A stretch of DNA of 40,086 bases from Pseudogemmobacter humi (GTDB lineage Bacteria; Pseudomonadota; Alphaproteobacteria; Rhodobacterales; Rhodobacteraceae). The first letter of the stretch is position 1, and every line of letters begins with the position of its first letter. The stretch covers positions 1 to 40,086 of the forward strand of contig NZ_UXAW01000082.1 of assembly GCF_900609055.1 (NCBI RefSeq). The letters run 5' to 3'. Below the pieces are notes generated by a model. That model saw only the letters and a program-made list of their open reading frames with translations. It did no database searches and was not told the origin of the DNA. A program made the translations under genes and the position numbers. Shown here piece after piece: positions 23,270 through 32,434 of this stretch.

Positions 23270-24481
23270 TCAGATCGGGATGTAGCGCACCGTCTCGCCG
23301 GTGGCCCGGGCCGGATCGCCAACCGGGCGGACCAGCAGCGCATTGGCTTCGCTCAGCACGCTCAGAAGCGCGCTGTCCTGGCTGCCGAAGGGGGTGATGA
23401 CGCCTGCGTCGACGCGCGCGCGCATATAGTGGCTGCGCGGCCCGTTCGCGGGCAGATCCACCCCGAGCCGCGCGTCCTGCAACCGGGGCGCGGGCGCGGG
23501 GTCGCCCTGCATATGGCGCAGGAGCGGCAGGAGGAACAGTTCGGCGCAGATGATCGACGAGACCGGATTGCCGGGCAGGCCGAGGAGCGCCGCGCCGAAC
23601 AGCCGCCCCGCCATCAGCGGTTTACCGGGGCGCAGCGCGATCTTCCAGAACGCGGCCTCCATCCCGAGGCTTTTCGCCACCGGCGCGACCAGATCGTGAT
23701 CGCCGACCGAGGCGCCGCCCGAGGTCACGATCACATCCGCGCCGCGGGCGAGTTCAAAAACCGCCTTCAGCGCGGATTCGGTGTCGCGGGCAATCGGCAG
23801 CAGGCGGACTTCGGCGCCCTCTGCCTCGGCCATCGCCTTGATCGCGAAGGAATTCGAGGCGATGATCTGGTCGGGGCGCGGGTCTTCGCCCGGCATCACC
23901 AGCTCGTCTCCGGTCGAGATCACCGCGACGACGGGGCGGCGGCGGACCGGCACGGTGGCGATGTTCATCGCGGCGATCAGCGCGAGATCGGACGGGCGCA
24001 GGCGCCGCGGCGCGAGTTCGGAGCCGATGCGGAAATCCTGGCCGCGCGAGCGGATGTTGGTGCCGGAATCGCGGTCGGTGATGGTGATGAATTCGCCATC
24101 GCGGGCGGTGTTTTCCTGGATCACCACGCGGCTGGCGCCGTCGGGCACCGGGGCGCCGGTGAAGATGCGCACCGTCTGGCCCTCGCCGATCACGCCGGTG
24201 AAGGCGTGTCCCGCTCCGGCCTCACCGATTACGCGGAACGTCTCGCCCGGTTCCGGCGTGCCCTGAAGCGCGTAGCCGTCCATCGCCGAGGCGTCGAATG
24301 GCGGCTGGTCGCGGTGGGCGCGGAGCGGCTCGGCGAGCCAGCGGTCGCGGGCCCCGGCGAGCGGCACGGTTTCCACCGGCAGAGCGGGGGCAAGCGCGAG
24401 CAGCCGCGCCATCGCCTCTTCGACCGGGATCAGCTTGCCGGGATTGGCCGGGCCGGGGCCGGTGTCGACGGGGGGAGTCAC
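23270..24481 (-). CDS. moeA: Molybdopterin molybdenumtransferase MoeA
   Basis: 403 aa, a cytoplasmic enzyme that inserts molybdate into adenylylated molybdopterin to form Mo-cofactor. Four domains are recognisable: an N-terminal domain with [16 protein letters not shown], a central part with [20 protein letters not shown], the MPT-binding fold with [32 protein letters not shown] and [14 protein letters not shown], and a C-terminal barrel domain with GLPGNPVSS. The start is a GTG overlapping the moaC stop by 4 nt. It is the last gene of trpC-moaC-moeA. Mo-cofactor would serve enzymes such as nitrate or DMSO reductases, xanthine dehydrogenase and formate dehydrogenase. Confidence 0.95.
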   Translation of the reverse strand: MTPPVDTGPGPANPGKLIPVEEAMARLLALAPALPVETVPLAGARDRWLAEPLRAHRDQPPFDASAMDGYALQGTPEPGETFRVIGEAGAGHAFTGVIGEGQTVRIFTGAPVPDGASRVVIQENTARDGEFITITDRDSGTNIRSRGQDFRIGSELAPRRLRPSDLALIAAMNIATVPVRRRPVVAVISTGDELVMPGEDPRPDQIIASNSFAIKAMAEAEGAEVRLLPIARDTESALKAVFELARGADVIVTSGGASVGDHDLVAPVAKSLGMEAAFWKIALRPGKPLMAGRLFGAALLGLPGNPVSSIICAELFLLPLLRHMQGDPAPAPRLQDARLGVDLPANGPRSHYMRARVDAGVITPFGSQDSALLSVLSEANALLVRPVGDPARATGETVRYIPI

Positions 24482-24954
24482 GGCGCGGCCTCGAAGGTGC
24501 CGGACTTGCCGCCCTCTTTGCGCAGAAGGCGTATCCCCTCGATCCGCATGGATTTTTCTGCCGCCTTGAGCATGTCGTAGACGGTCAGCGCGGCGACCGA
24601 TACGGCGGTCAGCGCCTCCATCTCGACCCCGGTGCGGCCCGAGGTGGCGACGGTTGCCTCGATCCGCACGCCGCCCCGCGCGGCGTCGGGGATCAGCTCG
24701 ATCGCGACCTTGCTCAGGGGCAGCGGGTGGCAGAGCGGGATCAGATCGGCGGTGCGTTTCGCGGCCATGATCCCGGCGAGCCGGGCGGTGCCCAAGACGT
24801 CGCCCTTGGCGGCGCCGCCTGCGGCCAGCGCGAGGGTGGCGGGCGTCATCAGCACCCAGCCCTCGGCCACCGCCACCCGGTCGGTGACGGATTTGCCCCC
24901 GACATCGACCATATGGGCCTGGCCCTTCGCGTCGAAATGGCTGAGCGGGGTCAC
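24478..24954 (-). CDS. moaC: Cyclic pyranopterin monophosphate synthase
   Basis: 158 aa, converting the MoaA product into cyclic pyranopterin monophosphate in the first stage of Mo-cofactor synthesis. Family motifs: [20 protein letters not shown] at the start, [20 protein letters not shown] with [29 protein letters not shown], and the end [18 protein letters not shown] followed by KEGGKSG. The length is normal. The GTG start overlaps the trpC stop, and the stop overlaps the moeA GTG, so the three genes are translationally coupled. Confidence 0.96.
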   Translation of the reverse strand: MTPLSHFDAKGQAHMVDVGGKSVTDRVAVAEGWVLMTPATLALAAGGAAKGDVLGTARLAGIMAAKRTADLIPLCHPLPLSKVAIELIPDAARGGVRIEATVATSGRTGVEMEALTAVSVAALTVYDMLKAAEKSMRIEGIRLLRKEGGKSGTFEAAP

Positions 24955-25769
24955 AGCGGCATGCCGCCTTCGGCGGTCAGCGGGCGCGAGAGGATCTCGC
25001 GGGTGGCGGCAGCGACATCCGTCTGCCGCATCAGGCTTTCGCCGATCAGGAAGCAGCGCGCGCCGAAGCGGGCCAGATCGGCGAGGTCGTCGGGGGTGTA
25101 GAGCCCGCTTTCCGCGACGATCAGCCGGTCCTCGGGCACCCGGCGCGCAAGGCGGCGGGTGGTGTCGAGCGTGACCTCGAACGTGTGGAGATTGCGGTTG
25201 TTGATGCCGATCAGCGGCGATTTCAGTTTCTGCGCGCGGTCGAGCTCGGCTTCGTCATGGACCTCGATCAGCACGTCCATGTGCCAGTCGAGTGCGGCGG
25301 CTTCGAGCTCGGCGGCCTGAGCATCCGAGAGCGAGGCGAGGATCAGCAGGATGCAATCGGCCTTCAGCGCGCGGGATTCGGCGACCTGCCAGGGGTCATA
25401 GAGGAAATCCTTGCGCAGGCAGGGCAGTTTCACCGTGTCATGGGCCTGGACAAGGAATTCGTCGACGCCCTGGAACGAGGGCGCGTCGGTCAGCACGGAA
25501 AGGCAGGTGGCGCCGCCCTCCTCATAGGCGCGGGCGAGGGCGGGCGGGTCGAAATCGGCGCGGATCAGGCCCTTCGAGGGGCTGGCCTTCTTGATCTCGG
25601 CGATCAGCCCGTAGCCGTTCGATGCGGCGGATTGCAGGGCGCTCGCGAAGCCGCGCGGCGGCGGCGCGGCGCGGGCGGCATCCTCGACCTCGGGAAGCGG
25701 GCGCGCGGCTTTGCGCGCGGCAACTTCTTCCAGCTTGTAGGCTTTGATCTTGTCGAGGATGGTCGTCAT
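24951..25769 (-). CDS. trpC: Indole-3-glycerol phosphate synthase
   Basis: 272 aa, a monofunctional TIM-barrel enzyme of tryptophan synthesis. Motifs: [14 protein letters not shown] (the first active-site Lys), [24 protein letters not shown] (second active-site Lys), [22 protein letters not shown], and [10 protein letters not shown], with the phosphate loop near [12 protein letters not shown]. There is no TrpF fusion. The start is at 25769; the gene is separated from ung by 146 nt that hold a half copy of the hairpin repeat. It heads the trpC-moaC-moeA run. Confidence 0.96.
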   Translation of the reverse strand: MTTILDKIKAYKLEEVAARKAARPLPEVEDAARAAPPPRGFASALQSAASNGYGLIAEIKKASPSKGLIRADFDPPALARAYEEGGATCLSVLTDAPSFQGVDEFLVQAHDTVKLPCLRKDFLYDPWQVAESRALKADCILLILASLSDAQAAELEAAALDWHMDVLIEVHDEAELDRAQKLKSPLIGINNRNLHTFEVTLDTTRRLARRVPEDRLIVAESGLYTPDDLADLARFGARCFLIGESLMRQTDVAAATREILSRPLTAEGGMPL

Positions 25770-25816
25770 CGGGCCGGGGCCTCCCGTTCTGGTCTGTGTC
25801 GGGTCGGGGCGCAAAG

Positions 25817-25870
25817 CCGGGGGTTTCACACCCCCGGACCCCCGTGGGGTATTTCCATCAAGGTGAAAGA
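25817..25870 (-). repeat. Hairpin repeat, half copy B
   Basis: On the minus strand the stretch reads CTTTCACCTTGATGG then AAATACCCC, ACGGGGG, and a hairpin CCGGGGGT-loop-ACCCCCGG (plus coordinates 25817-25837). This equals the right arm and last hairpin of copies A and C; the left arm is missing. It lies between ung and trpC, inside a run of co-oriented genes. Confidence 0.6.
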
Positions 25871-25915
25871 CGATACCGGGATTGTGTAACCCGGGGGGAC
25901 GGGGAAGGGAAGGGA

Positions 25916-26572
25916 TCAGCGGGACCAGTCGATCGGCGGCTCGCCGCGGGCCCGGAGCCAGGCGTTGCTGCGGCTGAAGGGCTTTGAGCCGAAGAAGCCG
26001 CGATGCGCGGAGAGCGGGGACGGGTGGGGGCTTTCCAGGAACAGATGGCCGTCGCGCGGCAGGTTCGCGCAGAGTTTCTGCGCCGGGCCGCCCCAGAGAA
26101 GGAAGGCGCGCGGGCCGTCGGCTGCGGTGGCGTTCAGCACCTGGCGGGTCAGCTTTTCCCAGCCCTGGCCCTTGTGGCCGAAGGCGCGGCCCACCGGCAC
26201 GGTGAGGATCGTGTTCAGCAAAAGCACGCCCTGTTTCGCCCAGCCCGACAGATCGCCGTCGCGCTTTTGCGTGCCGGTGTCGCTGGCGATCTCGGTCAGG
26301 ATGTTCCTGAGCGAATCGCGCGGCGGCTCGCCCGGCGGGAAGGAGAAGGCGAGGCCCTGGGCGCGGCCCGGCGTATGATAGGGGTCCTGGCCGAGGATCA
26401 CCACCCGGACCTGCTCGCGGGGTGTCAGGCGCAGGGCGCGGAAGATGTTTTCCGGCGCGGGCTGCCAGTCGCGGTTCGCGGCGAGGCGGGACCAGAGCGC
26501 GGGCCAGTCGTCATGGAAGAACGGCAGATCGGCCCAGGAGGCGGGGATTTCGGGCGCGCCGGTTTCAGCCAT
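25916..26572 (-). CDS. ung: Uracil-DNA glycosylase (family 1)
   Basis: 218 aa, a cytoplasmic base-excision repair enzyme that removes uracil from DNA. The catalytic GQDPYH is at residues 61-66 (Asp63 activates water), AFSFP is the uracil pocket part, [12 protein letters not shown] carries the Asn, and [11 protein letters not shown] is at 183-193. The start overlaps the trpD stop by 8 nt, so it is translated with trpD. Its place inside a tryptophan run is unusual and looks like an insertion of a repair gene into an existing operon. Confidence 0.95.
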   Translation of the reverse strand: MAETGAPEIPASWADLPFFHDDWPALWSRLAANRDWQPAPENIFRALRLTPREQVRVVILGQDPYHTPGRAQGLAFSFPPGEPPRDSLRNILTEIASDTGTQKRDGDLSGWAKQGVLLLNTILTVPVGRAFGHKGQGWEKLTRQVLNATAADGPRAFLLWGGPAQKLCANLPRDGHLFLESPHPSPLSAHRGFFGSKPFSRSNAWLRARGEPPIDWSR

Positions 26573-27578
26573 TCGAGGCGCGCACCGCCGCGGCGAGCCG
26601 GGCCTTCGCCGCGCCCGAGTCGATCGCGCTGCGGGCGAGGTCCACGCCCTCGCGCAGGTCTGCGGCCTTGTCGGCCACCACCAGCGCGGCGGCCGCGTTC
26701 AGCAGAACCGCATCGCGGTAGGCGCCGGTTTCGCCATCGAGCAGGGCGCGCAAAGCCGCGGCATTCCCGGCAGGGCTGCCGCCCATGATCTTCTCGAACG
26801 GATGATAGGGCAGGCCGGCATCCTCGGGGTGCAGGGTGAATTCGCGGATCTGGCCGGCTTCCAGCGCCGCGACCTTCGTCGGTGCCGCGATGGAGATCTC
26901 ATCGGTGCCGTCGCCACCATGGACGAGCCAGGCCTTGACCGAGCCGAGGGCGCGCAACGTCTCGGCCATCGGGCGGATCAGATCGGCGGAAAACGCGCCG
27001 GTGAGCTGGCGCTTCACCCCGGCCGGGTTGGTCAGCGGCCCGAGGATGTTGAAGATCGTGCGGGTGCCGAGTTCGGTGCGCACCGGGCCGACATGGCGCA
27101 TCGCCGGATGGTGCATCGGCGCCATCATGAAGCCGATCCCGGCCTCGGTCAGGCATTTCGCCACCACCTCGGGGCCGACCATCACGTTCAGCCCCAGTTC
27201 GGTCAGCGCATCCGCGGCGCCGGATTTCGAGCTGAGATTGCGGTTGCCGTGTTTTGCGACCACGACGCCCGCGCCCGCGACCACGAAGGCGGTGGCGGTC
27301 GAGATGTTGAGCGTGCCCTTGCCGTCGCCGCCGGTGCCGACGATGTCCATCGCGCCCTCGGGGGCGGTCACGGGATTGCATTTCGCCCGCATCACCGAGG
27401 CGGCGGCGGCATATTCGTCCACCGTCTCGCCGCGGGTGCGCAGCGCCATCAGGAAGCCGCCCATCTGGGCCGGAGTGGCCGCGCCCTCGAACAGCGCGCC
27501 GAAAGCGTCTTCGGCCTCGGCACGGGTCAGCGGGCGGGTGGCGGCGATGCCGATCAGCGGCTTGAGGATATCGCTCAT
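26565..27578 (-). CDS. trpD: Anthranilate phosphoribosyltransferase
   Basis: 337 aa, joining anthranilate to PRPP in step two of tryptophan synthesis. Motifs: [20 protein letters not shown] (PRPP loop), [20 protein letters not shown], and [18 protein letters not shown], with [18 protein letters not shown]. The length is typical of stand-alone TrpD. The start at 27578 overlaps the trpG stop in an ATGA. The gene is followed by ung without a gap. Confidence 0.96.
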   Translation of the reverse strand: MSDILKPLIGIAATRPLTRAEAEDAFGALFEGAATPAQMGGFLMALRTRGETVDEYAAAASVMRAKCNPVTAPEGAMDIVGTGGDGKGTLNISTATAFVVAGAGVVVAKHGNRNLSSKSGAADALTELGLNVMVGPEVVAKCLTEAGIGFMMAPMHHPAMRHVGPVRTELGTRTIFNILGPLTNPAGVKRQLTGAFSADLIRPMAETLRALGSVKAWLVHGGDGTDEISIAAPTKVAALEAGQIREFTLHPEDAGLPYHPFEKIMGGSPAGNAAALRALLDGETGAYRDAVLLNAAAALVVADKAADLREGVDLARSAIDSGAAKARLAAAVRASNG

Positions 27579-28162
27579 GCGGTGACTTTCACCCCGGCCT
27601 CTTCGAGGAAATTCGCAAGCAGCCGGTGGCCGTGTTCCGAGGCGATGCTTTCGGGGTGGAACTGCACGCCCTCGACCAGTTTCTCGCGGTGGCGCAGGCC
27701 CATGATGGTGCCGTCTTCCAGCCAGGCGGTGACCTCCAGGCAATCGGGCAGGCTCTCGCGTTCGACCACCAGCGAGTGGTAGCGCGTGGCCTCGAACGGC
27801 GACGGCAGGCCGCGGAACACGCCTTTGCCTTCGTGGTGCATGAGGCCCATCTTGCCGTGGACGATCTCATGGCAGCGCACGACCTTGCCGCCGAACGCCT
27901 CGCCGATGGTCTGATGACCCAGGCAGACGCCCAGAAGCGGCACGTCGGCGGCGAAGGCGGCGCGGGTCAGCGGCAGGCAGATCCCGGCCTGGGCCGGATC
28001 GCAGGGGCCGGGCGAGAGCACGATGGCCGAGGGATTCAGCGCCAGCGCCTCCTGGACCTCCAGCGCGTCGTTGCGCCGGACCTCGACCTCGGCGCCCAGC
28101 TCGCCCAGGTAATGCACGAGGTTCCAGGTGAAACTGTCGTAATTGTCGATCAGAAGCAGCAT
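27575..28162 (-). CDS. trpG: Anthranilate synthase, glutamine amidotransferase subunit
   Basis: 195 aa, supplying ammonia from glutamine to TrpE. The class I amidotransferase triad is visible: Cys80 in [17 protein letters not shown], His168 and Glu170 in VQFHPESI. The oxyanion region [12 protein letters not shown] is present. It may also serve PabB in folate synthesis. In many Rhodobacterales trpE lies shortly upstream; here the 255 nt before trpG hold no gene and no trpE occurs in the window, so TrpE is encoded elsewhere. No attenuator with Trp codons was seen. Confidence 0.95.
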   Translation of the reverse strand: MLLLIDNYDSFTWNLVHYLGELGAEVEVRRNDALEVQEALALNPSAIVLSPGPCDPAQAGICLPLTRAAFAADVPLLGVCLGHQTIGEAFGGKVVRCHEIVHGKMGLMHHEGKGVFRGLPSPFEATRYHSLVVERESLPDCLEVTAWLEDGTIMGLRHREKLVEGVQFHPESIASEHGHRLLANFLEEAGVKVTA

Positions 28163-28417
28163 GGCGGTCGCAACCTATTGAGATCACAGAGTTCCTGCCG
28201 TGAATGCCTGCCGCAGTGCCCGCAGCCGGCGGGTCCTGGCCGGACGGCTGGCGGGCTGGACGGGTTCGGCCCCGTGGAACATTGACAACGCTTATCGCGC
28301 ATCTGCCCGGGCAGGGCAACCCGGCCACGGAGGGCCGTCATTGCCAGGCAGATCGCGCTCAGTTGGTGACCGGAGAAGGCGGAGGCGGGCCGCCCCGGGT
28401 TTCCAAGGGATCGCGCC

Positions 28418-28750
28418 CTAGTTGACCGCGCCGAGGCCGAGGCCGAAGTCGATCTTGCCGACCGCGACATTATAGCCGAAATTCGCATCGGCGAAGATGT
28501 CGTTGCCGATCCAGGCGATGCCGATATTGGGGCGCACCGCGCTCGTCGCGAAATGATAGTCGATGCCGAGCGAGCCCGCGGCCTTGTCTTCTTCGCGCGA
28601 GGAAAACGCCTTGAGGCCGATCGCGGCGCCGGAACTGCCGCTGTTGCCGAACACCCAGCTCAGGCCGATACCCAGCCCGATGTCGTCCGCAGAGGCCGGA
28701 CCCGCGCCAAGCGCGAGCGCGATGGCCATGCCGATCATTGCTTTTTTCAT
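28418..28750 (-). CDS. Small secreted glycine-rich protein, outer-membrane-like
   Basis: 110 aa with a signal peptide (MKKAMIGMAIALALGAGPAS, cut near ADD), from the ATG at 28750 with a GGAAGCC site. The mature 89 residues alternate Gly, aromatic and polar residues in a beta-strand pattern (DIGLGIGLSWVFGNSGSSGA, IGIAWIGNDIFADANFGYNV), which suggests a small beta-barrel or beta-sandwich in the periplasm or outer membrane. The family is not recognised. It lies 255 nt upstream of trpG and has no obvious partner. Confidence 0.6.
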   Translation of the reverse strand: MKKAMIGMAIALALGAGPASADDIGLGIGLSWVFGNSGSSGAAIGLKAFSSREEDKAAGSLGIDYHFATSAVRPNIGIAWIGNDIFADANFGYNVAVGKIDFGLGLGAVN

Positions 28751-28983
28751 CGAAGGCTTCCTTTCAGCGGTGTCGGTGCTGCACAAGAGGCGGCAAATGC
28801 AGCCCGCCTATGAAACAGCGATTTGCCACCCGATGCAAATTCCTTTCGCATGGCCGCGCGGCGTTGTCTGCCCGATATTGCTTCCTCTGCCGGGGCCGTT
28901 GTGCGGTGGTGAGGAAAATCTGACTGCTTCCAGGGCGGTGGTCTGGTCCCGCTCGCCATGGCCGCCTTTCCGCGTTTCATCCG

Positions 28984-29606
28984 TCAAATCGTGGTGCCGT
29001 TCCGCCCGGGGGCCAGGCTATCGGCCAGTGCGGCGCCCCGTCTGGCCGGCGCGCGGGCGGTGACCAGTTGCCCGCGCATCACCTCGGAGCGGACGCAGCG
29101 CGCGGGCAGAAGCGAGGCCACCATCCCGGCGGCTACCATCCGGCGCAGGGTGTCGGGCGTGGCTCTCTCATGATCGCGGGCATGCAAGGCACCGTTCTCT
29201 TCGCAAAAGCGCGTGATCCGGCGGCGCGATACGAGGCCGGGAGCGGCCTGCTTGTCGGGCAGCAGCAGCGCATGATGCACTCCTTCGGAGGATTGCCGCA
29301 AACGCCTCTCGCCACGGTTCTCCTGCACGAACAGCCGCATATGCGGGAAATCGCGGCGGACTCCCGGCATGGCGGCGGAAAGCCCATAGGTGCCGACGCA
29401 CCGCTCGCCCCCCGGATGGCGCTACGCGGGCAGGGCCGGAGGAGCCTCGCCGAGCGCTCTGCGCATGTCCCCGACCGCGGCGGGGATCTCGCGGGCGCGT
29501 CTGCCCTGGACCAGCCGCGTGCCGAGTGTGGGTCGGGTGGCGTTGCAGCGTCCGGCCGCCCGGCTTAAGGAGCGTATCGGCAAGGGCGACCAGATATTCC
29601 GGCCTT
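28984..29606 (-). pseudogene. oxyR-like LysR regulator, decayed
   Basis: Pieces of an OxyR-type LysR regulator on the minus strand, in order but in different frames. The N-terminus is RPEYLVALADT (about 29573-29605), equivalent to QLRYLVALADT. The helix-turn-helix reads RAAGRCNATRPTLGTRLVQG. The effector domain reads MPGVRRDFPHMRLFVQENRG, and the end reads RRMVAAGMVASLLPARCV with a stop at 28984. Several frameshifts and a missing middle make it non-functional. OxyR senses peroxide through two cysteines; the segment that would hold them is degraded. Confidence 0.75.
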
Positions 29607-29649
29607 GCTCTCAACCGCCCCGGTATCCGGCCCGGGCCTGAAGACCGGC

Positions 29650-30003
29650 AGGTCGGACGGGTCTTCTCGCCAGGGCGGCAAAGCTCATGCGCGATGCGGT
29701 AATGCTGGATGGCGCCGACGCCAGGGAGGCGGGCGGATGCGCGCTTAAGGATGGTCGGGAAGGCCGCCATGACGCCGATGTCGTGCAGGTCGCGGATGCG
29801 CATGAGGCTTTCGGTGAACTCCGCCTCCACGCGTTCGGTGCAGGCGCGGGCGCAGACCCCGACCGCGCGTTGCAGTTCTGCGGGGCCAGCCGGTTGCGCA
29901 CCGGGGCGATCAACGCCGCGACCCGGGCGTCGGCGGTCTCAGCCGTCAGGTCGTTGGGCCGGAATGGGGCGGACACAGCAGCCAGGTTCAGAAACGCGAT
30001 GAT
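29650..30003 (-). pseudogene. Probable IS110-family transposase remnant
   Basis: On the minus strand two pieces in neighbouring frames resemble the IS110 transposase. One is IIAFLNLAAVSAPFRPNDLT continuing ARVAALIAPVRNRLAPQ, like the segment around the V-R-P-x-x-R-P-L-P then ALVARRRQL region. The second is LHDIGVMAAFPTILKR and LPGVGAIQHYRIAHEL, like the helix-hairpin-helix LPGIGP..AA..LAELPELG..IAALVGVAP part. Both are strongly degraded. The call rests on motif order only, so it is tentative. Confidence 0.4.
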
Positions 30004-30485
30004 GCAGGGGTTTGACGGCAGCCGCAGTGTGGTGCGGCCAGGATTGCGCCGTCGCTGCAAGAACTGCCGGATCAGCCGCAGCTTGCCCGCAATTTCCGCG
30101 ACGGCGCCCTGATCCGGCAGGCCGGACGAATCTTGCGGCGTTGCGCGCTGTTTCCGGCCAGCCTGCGGCACCGGAGCCTGCGCTGCGCTTTGCGCTCTGT
30201 CCATTCCGGCCTCCGGTGATCGCATCTGTGCTGTCCTGCAGATCGCCAGCGAAAGCCGGGGCCTCTGCAAACGGAGGAGATTTCATAATTCGCCGGGGGG
30301 AGAAGGGATTTCTTCCGTAGGGCAGGCCGAGGCACGGCTCCGGTCGGCCTGGCGTGGGGCGCCGGGGCGCAGCAGCGCCGGGCGTCGCACTCTTTGGCGA
30401 AGGATGCTGTCCGGCGGCGGGAAAGGGGCGGATGATTTGCCTGCGCCGCGAAACCCGCGCGCGCCGACAGTGCGGCGCGGCGGGG
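30004..30485. other. Gene-poor stretch next to the pseudogene zone
   Basis: 480 nt with no recognisable gene, tRNA or regulatory site. Frames on both strands are Arg/Pro-rich without family resemblance. It is probably debris from the same rearrangement. Confidence 0.35.
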
Positions 30486-31247
30486 TCAGGGCCGGGTTGC
30501 GGCCAGGATGAAGCGCCGCCAGACCCGCGTGCGCAGACGGTTGCGCAGGCCTTGCGTGCGGCGCTGCGCGCGGGCGATCGGCTCGTGGCTGATGCGGTTG
30601 AGGCCCCGGAAGCCCGCGGCCTCCAGCATCGGGGCGAGCCGCTCGTATGTCAGCCCATCTCCGAACGGCAGTTGCCGCATGATCGCGCCGTGCCGGTCGC
30701 TGAGGGCGCCGTCGTAATGCGGATCGGGGGCGATCCGGTCCCAGAGCGCCAGCAGCCGCGCCGCCCAGAGCCCCGAGGGCGCGGGCCGCGCCCAGTCCCC
30801 GTCATAGATCAGCAGCCGCCCGCCGGGGCGCAGCAGGCGGAACCATTCGGCGAAGGCGGCTTCGGGCGCGGTCAGCGTCCAGACCAGATGGCGGCAGACC
30901 ACGGCGTCGTAGGCCCCCGCGGGCTCCATCGTGTGCTGCGCATCGGCCAGCAGAAACCGCAGCCGGGGTTTCCCGGCATGTTTCGCCCGCGCCTTCGCCA
31001 GCATGGTTTCCGAGAAATCCAGCGCCGTCACCTCATGGCCCAGATCGTGCAACAGCCGCGTCACCTCGCCGGTGCCGCAGGCCAGTTCCAGCACCCGCTG
31101 CGGCGCCGGGCCGAGATGGTCGCGCATCGGCGCGGCCCAGGCTGCGGCCTCGGGCCCCGGCGCGATGTGATGGCCGAAGGCGAGATCGAAAGTCTCGGAC
31201 CGGCGCGACCAGTAATCGCGGATCTCCTCGGCGAGGCTGCGGTTCAT
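30486..31247 (-). CDS. Class I SAM-dependent methyltransferase
   Basis: 253 aa, a soluble Rossmann-fold methyltransferase. Motif I is VLELACGTGEVTRLL (about residues 50-64), motif post-I TALDFSETML, then a LADAQ/H stretch, YDAVVCRHLVWTL and the LLRPGGRLLIYDGDW post-loop. This is the UbiE/Methyltransf_11 type. The substrate is not evident. Two ATGs (31247, 31250) overlap the pseudoazurin stop. It is the last gene of a run that begins with the cobalamin riboswitch and btuF, so it may be controlled by B12 level; a link with cobalamin or siderophore metabolism is inference. Confidence 0.82.
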   Translation of the reverse strand: MNRSLAEEIRDYWSRRSETFDLAFGHHIAPGPEAAAWAAPMRDHLGPAPQRVLELACGTGEVTRLLHDLGHEVTALDFSETMLAKARAKHAGKPRLRFLLADAQHTMEPAGAYDAVVCRHLVWTLTAPEAAFAEWFRLLRPGGRLLIYDGDWARPAPSGLWAARLLALWDRIAPDPHYDGALSDRHGAIMRQLPFGDGLTYERLAPMLEAAGFRGLNRISHEPIARAQRRTQGLRNRLRTRVWRRFILAATRP

Positions 31248-31663
31248 CATTCGGCGGCGAGGATCGCGTCGAACCGCTCGCGCGCCTTCTTCGGCAGATC
31301 GTCGGGCAGGGGCGTCTGCGCAACCTCGCCGACATGGATCAGCATCACCATCCCCATGGCGTAATGCGGCGAGCATTTGATGCCATAGCTGCCCTCCACC
31401 CCGAAGGTGACGGTGAAATCCTCGTTGATCTTCGATTTGAACGGCTCGGCGCCCTCGGGGATCATGCCGTCGATGGTCGCGGCATTGTGGCTGGGCTGGC
31501 TGGGCACGAAGCGCACGGAATCGCCCGGAGCGATCTTCAGGAACGAGGGCTCGTAGATCATCGGCCCGTTTTCCGAACGGTTGTACATGCCCACCTCATG
31601 CACTTCGGCGAAGGCGGGGCCGGCAAGCGCCATCATCAGCGCGGGGACGAGCAGGCGGTTCAT
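31247..31663 (-). CDS. Pseudoazurin (blue copper protein)
   Basis: 138 aa with a 19-residue signal peptide (MNRLLVPALMMALAGPAFA). The copper ligands fall exactly where pseudoazurins have them after signal removal: His59 (mature 40), Cys97 (78), His100 (81) and Met105 (86), in SHNAATI and KCSPHYAMGM. It is a periplasmic single-electron carrier, known as a donor to copper nitrite reductase and nitrous oxide reductase, and able to replace cytochrome c550. The gene begins 3 nt after the btuD stop with GAGGA as its ribosome site, so it belongs to the B12 transport operon. Confidence 0.93.
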   Translation of the reverse strand: MNRLLVPALMMALAGPAFAEVHEVGMYNRSENGPMIYEPSFLKIAPGDSVRFVPSQPSHNAATIDGMIPEGAEPFKSKINEDFTVTFGVEGSYGIKCSPHYAMGMVMLIHVGEVAQTPLPDDLPKKARERFDAILAAE

Positions 31664-31666
31664 CGG

Positions 31667-32434
31667 TCAGTCCTCGATACAGTGGAAACGGAAAAGGGTG
31701 GCGCCGTCCGCAGGATCGGTCAGGCGGCTGGCGCCGACGCGGAAGATGGCGGCCAGGCGTTCGGGGGTCAGCACTTCGGCGGGCGGGCCGACGGCGGCAA
31801 GGCGGCCGCCTTCCATCACGCCCAGCCGGTCGCAGCCCATGGCCTGGTTCAGATCGTGCAGCGCGATCACCACCGTCACCGGCAGATTGCTCACAAGGCG
31901 CAGGAGCGTCAGCTGATGGTGGATGTCGAGGTGATTGGTCGGCTCGTCCAGCAACAGAAGCCGCGGATGCTGCGCCAGAGCGCGCGCGATATGGACGCGC
32001 TGGCGCTCGCCGCCGGATAGAGTAGACCAGATTCGCGCCGCCATATGCGCCATGCCGACGGCGGTCAGCGCGGCCTCGACGATTTCGGCGTCGGTGGAAG
32101 AGAAGGGGGTCAGCGGCGAAAGCCAGGGCGTGCGGCCAAGCTCGACCGCGTCGCGCACCGAGAGCGCCTCGGCGGTGTCGGCCTGCTGCTCGACAAAGGC
32201 GATGTGCTGCGCGATCTCGCGGCGCGGGATGCGGTGAAGCGGGCGGTCGTCCAGCCGCACCTCGCCCTTCGCACGCGGAGCGATCCCGGCCAGAAGCCGC
32301 AGCAGGGTGGATTTTCCCGAGCCGTTCGGGCCGATCAGGCCGAAGGTCTCGCCGGGGCCGATCTCCAGATCGACCGCCGCGACCACCTCGCGCCCGCGCA
32401 CCGACCAGCCGGCATTATGCGCGGAAAGCCTCAT
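31667..32434 (-). CDS. btuD: Cobalamin ABC transporter, ATP-binding protein
   Basis: 255 aa, the ATPase of a type II importer. Walker A is IGPNGSGKST, the Q-loop is HIAFVEQQ, the signature is LSGGERQRV, Walker B is LLLLDEPTNHLD, and the switch His is in VVIALHDLNQAMG. This is the FecE/HmuV/BtuD subfamily. The cobalamin riboswitch at the head of the operon makes vitamin B12 or a related corrinoid the likely cargo. It overlaps btuC by 4 nt and is followed after 3 nt by pseudoazurin. Confidence 0.93.
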   Translation of the reverse strand: MRLSAHNAGWSVRGREVVAAVDLEIGPGETFGLIGPNGSGKSTLLRLLAGIAPRAKGEVRLDDRPLHRIPRREIAQHIAFVEQQADTAEALSVRDAVELGRTPWLSPLTPFSSTDAEIVEAALTAVGMAHMAARIWSTLSGGERQRVHIARALAQHPRLLLLDEPTNHLDIHHQLTLLRLVSNLPVTVVIALHDLNQAMGCDRLGVMEGGRLAAVGPPAEVLTPERLAAIFRVGASRLTDPADGATLFRFHCIED

